Shown piece by piece: positions 37,151 to 49,008 of a stretch of DNA of 64,000 nt. How positions within the stretch are numbered: the stretch's first letter is position 1; each line of letters opens with the position of its first letter. The DNA is from Gnetum montanum (Eukaryota; Streptophyta; Gnetopsida; Gnetales; Gnetaceae), in assembly GCA_015680685.1 (NCBI GenBank), contig MNCI01030661.1:4212-68211 (forward strand). The letters are read 5' to 3'. The notes beneath the pieces were generated by a model. It was not told the origin of the DNA and made no database searches. It was given only the letters and a program-made list of their open reading frames with translations. The translations under genes and the position numbers were made by a program.

Positions 37151-39489
37151 ATGGTGAAGAAGGTTGGATTGATGAGTCAAAATCTAGTATTGGATGAGGT
37201 AGAGGAGGCATTATAGATCATTTTTAGGCTCCTGGATCCATTTGTAGTTGAAGGATCTTTGTCAATGACTAGCAGGTAACAATTTTCCTTACATTTTTTT
37301 TATTTTTAGCTAAATTGTGGAAACGTTTTCCCACCTCCAGGCTTGCTTTGGTTAAATTTTTGCATTCTAATTATGTCAAATTTAATTTTTAGGCTTTTTG
37401 ATCATGTTCCGTATAAAAATTAGATTCTTGGGCATCTTGTCGCAAAGATTTATGTTTTTATTCCCAAACTCATATACAACATTGATGTCCTATTTTTTCA
37501 TTTCTTCTAGCTCATGTGCATCTTAGTTCTGACTTCATAGAAATGTTGTTTAGGATATTTCATTCATCCTAGATATGAATTTGGAATTTTTTGAGCTTTT
37601 ATTACAATGATTTGGATTTTTTCTCAACCCATTGTATAACATTCTCACCTGTTTTCTAAGATTTTTGAAGTTTTTCCATGGAAAAATGGTAGTTTTGGTG
37701 ATTTTTTGACCACATATGATCAGCACCTTGGATTCATAGGGATGCAAGATGCATTGTAGAAGGGTTTTAGATAATGTTTATATTTTTTATAATTTTGTTT
37801 GAATTTTTTTGGGGTTTTAACTATAGTTTATTTACTGTAAACCTAGGTTTCTTGGTCAAAAGAATTGGATTTTCCTACAATTGTAAATGCAACATTAATG
37901 ATGAATTTTGGTTATTTTGTCTATGTTCTCTACATCCATGATCAAAAATAATTTTTAAAATTTTTTTCTAAAGTTTTTCCTAGCCTTGGGATCTATGTTG
38001 GCCAATTTGAGATTTTGGTTTCTCTATGGCTAGTACTGACATCTTTGAGTGCTTAGACTTGGATTTTGGTAATTATTGATTTTTCCTAGTTTCATGGCCA
38101 ATGTGTGGCACTTGATAAGCTTGGAAGCTCAACATATGAGGAGCTTTGGGGCTTTTTGTAGGAAGTTATACCAGTGTGCAAGCTCTAAGAGCCAAGAAAT
38201 CCTCTGTTTCTTGCATATGCTTTTCCCATATTTCTAGCATTTGGGACTGTGTGATTTACTTGATTAATTTTTTGTGAGTATTCTCTACTTTTCAAACAAT
38301 AGTGCTTTCAATTTGGGTTTCATATTTTGTGAAAAACTTGGTTTCATGTTAATTGTTTGGGAAAATGCTTGTTTTAATGCCTTATTCAACAACTATTTGA
38401 TAAAATGCTAAATTGTGTTCCTTAATGCTAAATTGATTTTTTTTCATGTCAAATTGGATTTTTCCTATATTTAATGCCTTTCAAGATGTCAAATTTAATT
38501 TTTTGTATGTTAATTGAGATGTTAGAAGGTTGAATTTTGGTTTGCACTGCCATGGAAATTACATTAATGAACTTGGTTATTTTTTATATTTTTTGTTTAA
38601 TACCAATGTTATCATTCCAAAGGCTATTATTATTTGGTTTTGTTAAATTTTTTTGCTATGTTTATGATCTTTATGGTCTAATGGCCATGTGGTTTGGTTG
38701 TGTGTAGGGCTTTACTGAAACCCATCTTGATCATTGTGGAGTTAGTAGGCATTATGTGTTGCACTAGGATGGCTACCTAAAATAGCTTAAATATCAGTAT
38801 GAAAATTGATAAATGCACCTTAGTATGCTTTATGATTAGTGCTAGAGAGTTTTTAAGGTACTTGCTCCAACATTATAATGTGATGTTGTGGTCACACTTG
38901 GCTATAGATGTTGTAGCTGTAATCACCAAGACTCTCATGGTAAGGTATTTTAACTATATCTTGTAGTTTATGATGGATGATCTTGAGACTTAGATAGAGA
39001 TAGAGTGGGATGGAAGCTCATATTCTATGGAGGTTTGGAAACTATTGAAAATCTAGGAGATGACAAATGTACCTACAATATAATGTTAACAATACCTTGA
39101 TGTTGGATCACTAAATAAACATTCTATTCCAAAACCCTCATGGAACTATCTATATGCTAGAAGTGTAAGCTTGATTTTATTTTGACATTTGTGTTTGCTT
39201 TTTGATTTTAAGGTTGTTTGTTTTAACTATTTGCATGTTTTGGTTTTACAACAATAAGGTGCACAATGTAGGATTGGTGAAAAACCACCAAACCTTATCT
39301 ATAGTTTGCACAACCTTAGAGGAGTTTAGGCAAGGTGAGATCATAAGAGTGCAAGTGCTTAACCAACTTGATGTGGAGTTTAGTAGGTGCTACATGAGAT
39401 ATTCTTGCATATACCAAAAGTATATAGTTACCAATCACACACATGCATTTTGGGCTCTCCAAGATTTGGGAATTCTTGTACAAGTTTAG
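37151..39489 (+). pseudogene. Antisense cargo gene 1, copy 1: four-exon gene with a HAD/FCP1-like exon
   Basis: Exon 1 starts with ATG at 37151 and ends at 37275 (CAG/GTAAC). Exon 2 (38708-38939) lies between a TGTGTAG acceptor and a GTAAGG donor. It encodes LLKPILIIVELVGIMCC and, after one stop, REFLRYLLQHYNVMLWSHL. Exon 3 ends near 39165 and is poorly defined. Exon 4 (39259-39489) encodes TLEEFRQGE, VLNQLDVEF and stops at 39487-39489. All four exons have counterparts in the copy at 62087-63916. The pattern KPILI-x-x-(D/E)-L-x-G, then EFL and V-x-x-W-S resembles motifs I and II of FCP1/SCP-type HAD phosphatases. The catalytic Asp is Glu here, and I see no clear motif III, so this match is weak. 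It runs opposite to the element that carries it. Confidence 0.55.
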
Positions 39490-39729
39490 CCTAAAGTTCT
39501 AGCTTTACCTAAGCCTAGTAAGTGAATGTTGTTTAAACATGGCCAACATTTTTAGCATTTTTTGTTTTTATTGTTATTTTTTAGTTTTTTATTTTTAATA
39601 GGTTTTATGATTTTTATAGTGTAAGAGGCTAATAGGCTAATAATGTTATATTATAAATTCCATGCATGAGTCTTTAGTCATCGTGATTACTTTAGGTCAT
39701 ATTGAAGAGAAGATTCTCCTCAAGTGGGA

Positions 39730-42308
39730 TAAGTAGACTTAGAACAAGAATGGTTGGCAAACAAAGCTCCTATAGATGTCCAAAATAGAATCACTAATGC
39801 AATTTTTTTTGACTTGTTCATGCTACATTATCCATCCATGTTGCAAGCTGAGATGTTGAATGTGATTAAGTCTTTTGATGAGGGGATCATCAAATTTGTT
39901 AATTGTGTTCATGGTTTTCCTATTGTTTTAAGTGTTAATGAGCTAATGTTTAGTGATCTTTTTGGAATATCTTCTAATAGTGTCAAGGTGGCTATTAGAG
40001 TTGAGAAAGATGTAGGTCATAGAGAGGAAATGAAGGCTTGGCTCAAGCTGCCTTCTAGTGCAATGTTGTCTTTTAGCAAATGTAATGGTAAGGAGGTAAA
40101 TGAGACTTAGCCTCTTTTCTGCTCTAAAGCCTTTCCCATGCTACTATTGTAGAAGAGAACTATAGGGGTTCAATAGGCCTAGAATATGAAAAAGATGTTG
40201 ACCAATGTCACTAGGTTTGATTGGGCTACCTTTCTAGTCATTGATCTAAGGGGTAGAATCCAAAAACTCCATAATAACCTTGATTCTATATATCATGTGC
40301 ATTTTACATTCATTGGTTCATATCTCAGAAGTTTTGTAGAGTTCTTGGTGATTAAGAGAGATAGAAAATGGGTAGCATGTGATGCCTCCCACCTTTCCAA
40401 GCCTTAGGTTAAATACATTACTTAGGTGATGCGTATGCAAGGTCCATCCATGGAGGATATTGATGAATCATTATCTATTACTACTAAAATTGTTAGTGGT
40501 GTACATGGTTGTTCCCCTAATAGCATGCAGATGGAGCCCCATGCTACATGTGGTGATGCAAAAGGGCAAAAAACATACATGTTGAAGTAGATGGCACCAC
40601 TAGAGAAAAGACGAAGAGGCCATGAGTTAAAGAAGATGTTCTAATTATTAGCCAACAAGCACCTAAGAAGCTATCCATCAAGTTTAACAATGTTAATCAA
40701 GCTACTGGAGGTGTGTATATATTTTCTATATTTTTATTTTTCATTTTTTTTGTAATTCTTAGTTATATTTTTTGTTGCTAAAATGTTTACTAATTTGTTT
40801 TATTTTCATTGGCTTTGGTTTGTTGCAGGGAGGAAAAAAAAGTCAACTATTACCACTACTGTAAAGGAGGAACAATGATGCAAGGCAAAAAGGGAAAGGA
40901 CATTAATAAAAGCACTAGATGTCTTGAGTTCCAACTTGGGTGATTTGCCTTCAAAAGGCAACCCTCTGATGGACTTATCCCATGATCTTCTTGGTAAGTT
41001 TTAGGATTTTTTGGTATTTTTATTTTTATTTTTTTATTTTTTGATTTTTGTTGTAATGATGTCAGTAGCTATGGCTATTGCAAGAAATGAACCTCCTTTG
41101 AAAACATTCACATTTCATTCTAAGCCTTAGGTAGAGGTTCCAAATAAGATGGAGTTGCTGAAGGAAGTGATGGATGACATGGTCAATAGGCTATAGTAGA
41201 TAACTCTTGATGATGGTACGAAAAAGGTTGTTATTTTGCATTTTTCTAGTTTTAATGTTTTTATATTTTTGTAGTTTTAATAATTTTTAAAAATATTTAT
41301 GGTTGTTTTTGGTCTTTGGTTTTGGCAGTGTCTAAAGTTTGATGAAATCCTACACAAGACATTAAATTTGATGAGTTTCCCAAGCTACCTTTTGATGTGG
41401 AGAATGTACCACAAAGATTGTATAAAGGGGCTAGAAAGTGTGCTGCATCCTATTCAAAGATATTTTGGAAGTTCCAATGTTCAAATGAGTTCTTATGGGA
41501 ATGGATCATGATATTGGAAAAGCAAAACAAGGAGCTAACAAACAAAGTCAAAGACCTTAAAAATCAAAAGGAGTTCATAGAGGCTCATGTGGCCAATAGG
41601 AGTTCCTTGCACACGAAGGAGATCAAGTTGTCTCATTACTAGAATTTCATTTAAGGAAAGATTGATATAGCTAGGAGCAATGTGAAGAAAGAAATGAAGA
41701 TGAAGTTGTTAGTTTGTAAGATCATAGATTGGAAAGATTATTGTACTTGGGTGTTAGAATGGAGAAAGAAGCAAAAGGTTCACCAACAAGTGTATAAGGT
41801 GGAAAAGGAGAACTACATGAAATCATGGCATGAGGAGGTTGTGGATAGCAGAAATATGAGTTGTTTGTGCAAAGGATAGATGCAAAGGACACCTTGAGTA
41901 GGTTTGAGAAATCAATGTTGGCTATTGATTATCTGGCTCCTTAGATTACTACTACATTTGGAGAAATTTTGACGTCTACCTTTTCTTGTGCTCCTTCAAA
42001 GTGGAAAAATATAAAGAAGGAAAAAATCTTGGTAGGAATGGATCTAGGAAATATTGATTAGGCCAACATGAGCAAAGAACATATTCTTCATAGGTTGGAA
42101 ATATTTCTCCAAAGATTCGCACCTAAAGTTATTGCTCTTGAATCCCTTGATGTTTATCAAGAAATTTGTTTTAAGTTTCAAGTTTTTATTTTTTATGATT
42201 ATATTTGTGGCTACTATGGTTATTGATGGTTTGATGTTTTATTGCTTATAGGCCCTAGGTGATGGTGATGGTGTTAGCGATGATCCTCCTTTTCCTCCTA
42301 TGGCTTGA
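39730..42308 (+). pseudogene. Antisense cargo gene 2: five-exon gene, coiled-coil, plant transposon protein-like
   Basis: The first exon (about 39730-40710) encodes NRITNAIFFDLFMLHYP, NELMFSDLFGISS and FDWATFLVIDLRGRIQ, reminiscent of the plant-specific putative transposon protein domain. Introns are clear: donor at 40711 and acceptor ending 40828; donor GTAAGT at 40994 and acceptor ending 41065; donor at 41227 and acceptor ending 41328; acceptor ending 42251. The fourth exon (41329 to about 42160) is rich in Lys/Glu and coiled-coil-like (MILEKQNKELTNKVKDLK). The last exon (42252-42308) encodes ALGDGDGVSDDPPFPPMA and a stop. Several in-frame stops and a frameshift make it a pseudogene. Its equivalent in copy 2 would lie beyond the window. 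Confidence 0.55.
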
Positions 42309-42624
42309 TTTGGCTATTGATAGACATGCTATATTTTGTTATTTTGTTATATTGTTGTAGTTGTTCTTATTTGGCTATCATAGCCATAGGGACTAATATT
42401 ATTTTTGTTATTATCCATTGCACAATATAACTATGGCTACTAGACCTTTATTGTTTTCTATTATTCATTACATAGTGTGACTATAGCTTCTATTTTAGTT
42501 TTGATTTAAAAACTATTCCTGGTTACTATTTTTAGTTTTTAATTTTTAAATTTTTTTTGTTTTTTGTGTTATATTTTTAAATAATTTTATGTTTTTCTAT
42601 AAACATAAAAGTAAACATATATTG

Positions 42625-43690
42625 TGTGGATCGTAGAACTTGGAAGGAAAGGGGTGGGGAAGATGAATAAGTTCACTAAATCAAACCTTTATAAAACAAA
42701 GCACACACATGAATTTATATGGTTTCCCAACTTGGGTACTTCACACTCAAAGGGTAGATTGCAAGCACACCTGCAGACTTTGTTGCTCTTAAAATATGGT
42801 TGAAGGGTTCACACCCTATATAGTCTTAAAGCCCCACTCTAGAGTGTTGTACAATAGCACCAATCACTCAACCCCACAAGGTCCCATCAGGCTTGGAAAT
42901 GTGGTTTTAAGGCTTCCACAACTTTTACAATCTTGAGCTCTACACTAGAGTGTTGTACCACAACACTAATAACTCAATCCTGCAGGATCTTGACAAGCTC
43001 AAGCACATCAACCCCACAGGGAAACAAGAACAAGAATTACAAGGAAAAATTGCAACTTAGTTTGTTGATCCTTGTATAGTTAGGTACATCACACTTTACA
43101 ATGCAAAAATGATAATACAATGAGAAGCAATAGAGAATTCAATGATTACAAATGATTGTATAGTGAATACAACAAGGCTTGCACATTTTCCAATGCACAT
43201 CAAGTATTCTTATAACTGTTGTGTTTCTAAACCCATCTTGAAACTCATGCAATAGTTAGATAATGGTCATGGGAGATGTCTTTCTCATGCTTGAGATGTC
43301 TCTCATAATTTGCCTTTAATACTAGAAAGATGTCTTTGTTTCTTGAAAGATGTTTTTCTAAAGTCTCCATCTTGGAATACATCTTATCTTTTAGAAGATG
43401 TCTTTTTGAATTTGGTCTACATTCTATAAAGACATCTTTATCTGAGAACGATGACTTGTTGTTTTGGAAGACATCTTTATCTAAGCTCACTCCAATTTTG
43501 CCAAGATGTCTTCTACTTCCCAAAGATACCTTTCTTCATCTTCCTTTGCATGATGAACCCTTCGTTGCTTGTCCATAACTATGCTTAGTCTAAGTTCTTG
43601 TCCTGCAAACAAAACAACTACACACACATAAAAATAAATTTATTTTCCATTTTATTAATGTTTTGACACACCAAAACCAAAAAGTCCTCA
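42625..43690 (-). repeat. 3' LTR of element G
   Basis: 1066 bp, TGTGGATCGTAGAACTT at the left and CCTCA at the right in + reading. It aligns with 47940-48825. Repeated GA(A/T)GATGTCTTT words at 43260-43520, shared with the other LTR, form an internal degenerate repeat. Confidence 0.85.
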
Positions 43691-43706
43691 ATCTCCTCCT
43701 TTTTGG
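43691..43706 (-). promoter_or_regulatory. Polypurine tract of element G
   Basis: On the - strand it reads AAAAAGGAGGAGAT and directly abuts the 3' LTR. Confidence 0.75.
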
Positions 43707-44129
43707 TAATGTCCAAAACTAAAGAAAATGGGTTAGCCTTATCCTAATAATAAAATACTTCTCCCTCTTTTTGGACATAACCAAAAAGGTCAAACTTGTA
43801 GAAATATATAAAGATATAAAAAAAAGAAACATAAAAGATATTCTATGAAAAACATAAAGACATAGAAGTTCCTATGGTAGCCAGGGATGAGGATAAGTGT
43901 GGAAGGGAAAGTGAAAAGCATTAGAAAAATCAATAGACATCATAGAGCTAATTGAAAAACATACCATATATCCATAACCATCTGGAAACTATTTTACATT
44001 AGACTATCTAGAAGCATCTTAGAGTACTAACCATAGATCAATCATATATGTGTGAAGTCCCAAAATTACATATGTGAAGGCCAAAAAATGTCTCATCCTT
44101 TTTTATCACTAAAAGAAGAGAACAAACAA

Positions 44130-46060
44130 CCTACTGAGGCCTCAATCAGTCACCTTGGTATCATCCTTAAACTTAGAATCCATTGTTGCTCGAGATGAAT
44201 GATAAGTCTCCTCCTTATTGTCATCACTACTAGTGCTTAGATGACTAGAGTTCTCAGTGTCCTCATCTAAGGACTCAACTTGTTTCACTAGAGACCACTT
44301 AGAATGAAGCTTCTCTTGAAATTGAGATGAAGTTGGTGGAGCTAGCAGCTACTAAACTAGAATCCATTAGGACATGGTCCCAATGATGCTCTCCATAGCT
44401 TGTTGCTCAAAAGAGCTAGGAGCATCAACATGAGATGGAGCATTGGAAGTAGGAGATATTGGAAAATGATGCTCCAACTGCTACATGGAAGCATGGTGCT
44501 TCCCCTAAACACTAGCTAGGGGTGTCTCTAACTTAGCATGTGACTTCAACCTTGAGTCGTAAGTGAGTGAGGGGCTTGTTGCTAAAGAATGACATGGAAG
44601 AATAGGAGCATCCTTCTTGATGTCAAAGATAGGAGGAGTGGTGACCTCCTCAAATACTTATCCATCAAAGGGAGGAGGAATCCCATCTTCAGCCAAACTC
44701 TTATGCAAATAAGAGAGGTTCCTCCAAAGCTTTCGAATGGCTCAAGTAAGGGGTTGAAATAGTTTCTTTAGAGAAGAATAGATTTGAGCTTTGAAGGATT
44801 TCGATCTTCTTAACTATGAAGAGGCATCCTTATTTTGCTTTGGAGGTCTATTTCTAGATCCTACTTTTACTGTGGAAGAAGAGCTCTTCTTAGTGTATTC
44901 ATTGAGACTCTACTTGCCTTTAAACAAAGGTAGCTTTGGGATAGGTACACCCCTCTAGTGGATCAATAGGCTGATGAGGTAGGGATGCCCAAGGATTCTC
45001 TCTTTGGCATAGGGACTCAAAATGTCTCAACAAAGTGTGTGTCCTAGAACCAATGGTAATCTTGTAAGTAAGAAACATAGTACAAAACCTTGGGGTGGCA
45101 ACAAGTAATTGTAACTACCTCCCTTCATCATTATGTTATACAAAATAATAAGTGACAAGCTGGAGGCATCAAGAGTCATCTTCCTCCTTTCAATATCACC
45201 ACTATCAAATGTCATATCTCTCCTAAATAAAACATCACAAAATTCATCACGAGCTATGGGCATTATACCATTGGTGTAAATGTCATGCATAGACTCTATG
45301 ATAACCTTGAAGACATATGAACTAGAAATACCAAGAAGTGCATTTACAATTTGAGGAGAGACTTCAACAACAATTCCACCAATAGTGGATGTGAATGGTT
45401 CAACAATAGCATTAGAAATGATAATATTATAATATAATTCATGAATTAACACTTTAGAGACAAGAAAATTCATAGAAATGAAAGATGTCCACTTCAAAAG
45501 CTTGAAATAATCCAATAGAGCTTATTTTCTATGTAGTGGAAAATTAAGAGAACACTTAGAAATAATGGTAGTGGTTCTTGTAGTTTCAAACTTGTGCTAT
45601 GCATCTATACCATGAAACTAGGGCATGTATGAAGGCAATGCATTGCTAGAACTTCCTCTTGCATGTTTCTTGGGTGGATTTCTATATGTAGCAACCTTCT
45701 TGTGGACCATCTATGCCAAAATCCCTATGAATGGTGGAGACATAGTCGTCTCTATGGGAACTTTGTGGAAGAATATGACAAAAATAGGGATTTTTTCTTT
45801 TATAGTTGTGGGAAAACAAGGGATTTGAATGAAAAATGAGACATATTTTTTGCATGTTAAAAATATAGTAGCCACCTTTCATTTATAAAAGATGTCTTCC
45901 TTGCAACAACAGAAAAATTAGAGAGATGTATTTTTTGTTTCAAAGACATCTTTGCATAGATGTCTTTCACTTTTGAAGGATTTCTTTCATAAAAAATTAG
46001 GATGAGGTTTTGGAAGACTACCATTGATCTATATTCTTTAATAAACCTTGAAAACATAAA
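44130..46060 (-). pseudogene. Reading frame of element G in the place of pol
   Basis: The best stretch (45515-45027, 162 codons) shows VEPFTSTIGGIVVEVSP, VNALLGISS, MTLDASSLSLIILYNIMMKG and LLPPQGFVLCFLLTRLP. The order (upstream FYERNPSKVKDI, an IxG-VxVS segment, then a Leu-rich helix with NIM..G) fits the plant-specific putative transposon protein domain, on my recollection of the family. A Ser/Lys-rich C-terminal tail follows to about 44130 with stops. No RT or integrase residues. The frame is probably an acquired passenger. Confidence 0.55.
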
Positions 46061-46849
46061 GGAAAGCTTACCTTTGCCTACCTATCATGTTATTGGAAGG
46101 AGATGGAGTTGAAAGAGCTAGTGAATGGGTTTCCTCTTTTGAGGAATCTTGTTTTAGCCAAACTTTTCTGATGTCCAAAGCATGACTTCCTCTTACAAAT
46201 TTGTTGGTGAAGATGACTTGATGATTTTGGTCCTATTGTTTAATTCTCCATTCCTTTTTAACAACCTTGGTTCTTTGAGTTGACATCCAATCTTCTTTGT
46301 GATCCTGCATAAAACCCTTTCTCGATGTATTTTGATAAAACCAAGGAGTCTTATGATATGCCCATGTACTCATTTAATAAAAATTTAGATTTCACTCCCA
46401 TTGTTTATGCCCAATCTTATTACAATAATAGCATCTAATTCTCCTATTGAAAAAATGACTAGAAGAACCAAACCTTTGAGGAGTATTTTGTTGGATAGGA
46501 GCTTCTCTTGATGTAGTGTCCTTATTTATTAGAGGTTTCTTTAGGTGGGATGAAGGTTGTATGGGTTCCTCTTCTTGGTGGTAACATCTGAGTCCACTTT
46601 TATCTTATGGACTTCTTCCTTTTCCTAGTACCATTTGAAGGGACTCATTTCCCTTCATTAATAATTAATTTATTAGTTTAACATTCAAAACTTCCACTTT
46701 GGCGTATTCTAAAGATAAGGTTAGCTTCTCATTCTCAACCCATAGGTTTGGGAGTTGTTTATCAAGATTAGAAATAGTCAAATTTAATAAGGATATTTCA
46801 TGTTATTTAGACTTAACTTGTTTCTTTAACTTAGTACAAAGATTTTGAA

Positions 46850-47815
46850 AATTAAAATTTTTTTACACAATAAATCAAGCCTCTCATCATCATCATCATC
46901 AGTGAGCACCATGTAGATGAGCTAACAATTTTTTGCATCTTCCTCCACTTCTTCTTCACTCTGTTTTCCATCATCCCAACTTGTATAGAAGTTGGTCTTC
47001 TTTTCTTCTTCAAGGGATTTGTTCTTGTATTGCATCCTAGAGCTACTAGGACATTTGGAGTCCACATGGCCTCTACCTCCACACATCCAACATTCTATAG
47101 AAGAAACATCTAAGTTAGAGTTTAAAGAGTTCTTACCTCTTTCTTTATCTTTAGGCTAATTAAATATTTGTGGATATTCCCATTTTTTCTTCCTAGTAAT
47201 TAGTCAATCTCCTCTTCACTACCCTCATCATGCTCATTAAGTTCCTTCTCCTTTGAAGTAGTCTTTAAGGTAATGGACCTTTCTTGAATAACTCCTTCAC
47301 TTATGAGATTCATTTCATAAGTTGAGAAGTCTTTGATTTTTTCCATGGTCATTACCTTGGATCTAAACTTAGGTTGAAGAGTCTTGATCATCTTAATAAT
47401 CACATCACTTTCAGGTAGATCCTTTCTTGTTCCTTTGATTTCTACAACTAGATCATTAGCTCTAGAAAATAATCCTTAATTTTCTCACCTTCTCTCATCT
47501 TGAGTTTATTGTATTCACTTTGTAAAACTAATAATTTTGATTACTTAATAATAGATGTTCCTTCATAAGTGGCTTATACAATTTGATAAATTTCTTTGGC
47601 CATTTGACATCCTGCAACACTATTAAATTCAAGTTTATTCAATGCACAATATAAATGGTTTTTTACTTTTGAATCAAACATAAACTTTTCCTTTTCATCT
47701 TGTGTCCATTTGTTGTGAGGCTTGATGATGCTGATGGTATTGTCGATGGTTGGAGCATAGCTTTTCAAAATTAACTCCCATACTTCAAACTCCATGGATT
47801 TGAAGAAGCCTTACA
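46850..47815 (-). pseudogene. gag: gag of element G (copia type)
   Basis: The N-terminal half (47795-47574) shows WELILKSYAPTI, KWTQDEKEKF and AKEIYQIV, and the next part (47403-47200) has LQPKFRSKVMTME and DFSTYEMNL. This is the gag domain order of copia elements. An intact zinc knuckle C-x2-C-x4-H-x4-C (CWMCGGRGHVDSKC) lies near 47090-47045, followed by an acidic DDDDDER stretch. Frames shift between the parts. Confidence 0.8.
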
Positions 47816-47925
47816 TTCTGGCTTTCCAATAGGTGAATTCAAATTCATCGAACATGGATGGATTTATGTAAGATTTTCCCTTCATTGTTCACTCTTGAAG
47901 TTAATGATGAAACAAAGAGTACCAC

Positions 47926-47937
47926 ACTTTGATACCA
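47926..47937 (-). promoter_or_regulatory. Primer binding site of element G, initiator tRNA-Met type
   Basis: On the - strand TGGTATCAAAG, two bases from the 5' LTR. It matches the usual TGGTATCAGAG of plant copia elements with one transition. Confidence 0.82.
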
Positions 47938-47939
47938 CT

Positions 47940-48825
47940 TGTGGATCGTAGAACTTCAAGGTGAGGGGGGAAGGGGGGGGGGGGGGGGNATAGCACCAAT
48001 CACTCAACCCCACAAGGTCCCATTAGGCTTGGAAATTTGGCTTTTAGGCTTCCACAACCTTTACAATCTTGAGCTCCACATTGGAGTGTTGTACCAGAGC
48101 ACCAACAACTCAATCCCGCAAGATCTTGACAAGCTCAAGCACATCAACCCCAAAGGGCAACAAGAACAAGAATTACAACTTAGTTTGTTGATCCTTATAT
48201 AGTTAGGTATAACACAATTTACAATGCCAAAATGATAATATAGTGAGGAGCAATAGAGAATTCAATGATTACAAATGTTTGTATAGTGAATACAAAATGA
48301 CTTACACATTTCCCAATATACATCAAGTCTTCTTATAGCTGCCATGTTTCTAAATTCATCTCAGAACTCATGCAATGACTAGCTAATAGTCAATAATAGT
48401 CATGAAAGATGTCTTTCTTATGCTTGAGACATCTCTCAAAATTTGCCTTCAATACTAGGAAGACGTCTTTATTTCCTAAGAGACATCTTTCTGAAGTCTC
48501 CATCCTAGAAGACATCTTTCTGAACTTGATTTGCATTTGGTAAAGATGTGTTTGAATTGTGAAAGATATCTTTATCTAAGAAAGACATCTTGCTATTTCT
48601 GAAGACGTCTTTGTCTAAGTTCACTCCAATTCTACCAAGACATCTTCTGCTTCCTAGAGATTTCTTTCTTCATCTTCCTTTGCATGATGAATCCTTTGTT
48701 CCTTGTCCATAACCTTGCTCATTCCAAGTTCTTGTCCTACAAGCATAGAAACTACACACACATACAAACAAACTTATTTTCCATTTTTCTTAATGTTTTG
48801 ACATACCAAAACCAAAAGGTCCATA
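47940..48825 (-). repeat. 5' LTR of element G, with a sequence gap
   Basis: It begins TGTGGATCGTAG and ends CCATA (CA mutated to TA). A G run leads into N at 47989. About 180 bp present in the other LTR (roughly 42680-42855) is missing here, so sequence was lost at the gap. Confidence 0.85.
47964..47990. other. G-homopolymer and assembly gap (N at 47989)
   Basis: A run of G interrupted by AA ends at the N. Unlike the other four N positions it has no flanking duplication, and the LTR partner shows that real sequence is missing. Confidence 0.75.
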
Positions 48826-48830
48826 TATTG

Positions 48831-49008
48831 GAGATCAATATGAAAAATAGAAAATAAATCTATAAGTAAGATTGACAAACATTACATCATAAAGTGAAAT
48901 GATTAATGCAAAATGTGAACATGTAAGTAAAAAGTACAAATAAGGCTAGAAATTCACTCCATATATACGTGGAAAAGGAAATGAGCAACATATTTAATTG
49001 GGCAACTA
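48831..49008. other. Start of the interval downstream of gag-PR in Tat copy 1
   Basis: AT-rich, between the gag-PR stop and the insertion point of G. In an Ogre-like layout an intron would begin here. I see no convincing donor site. Confidence 0.3.

Larger units (their letters stand above)
42625..48825 (-). mobile_element. Element G: Ty1/copia retrotransposon without visible pol
   Basis: 6.2 kb flanked by TATTG at 42620-42624 and 48826-48830. It has direct LTRs, an initiator-Met type primer site, a copia gag with zinc knuckle, an unrelated reading frame where pol is expected, and a polypurine tract. I find no integrase or RT motif. It lies inside the Tat element: the left neighbour is the antisense cargo and the right neighbour gag-PR. 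Confidence 0.82.

Noticed and set aside
43245-43578. Frames on both strands with repeated KDVF/SKRHL residues
   Set aside because: They lie inside the 3' LTR of element G and reflect its GAAGATGTCTTT repeats.
47939-48202. 87-codon frame across the G-run
   Set aside because: It contains the N and lies inside an LTR; artefact.
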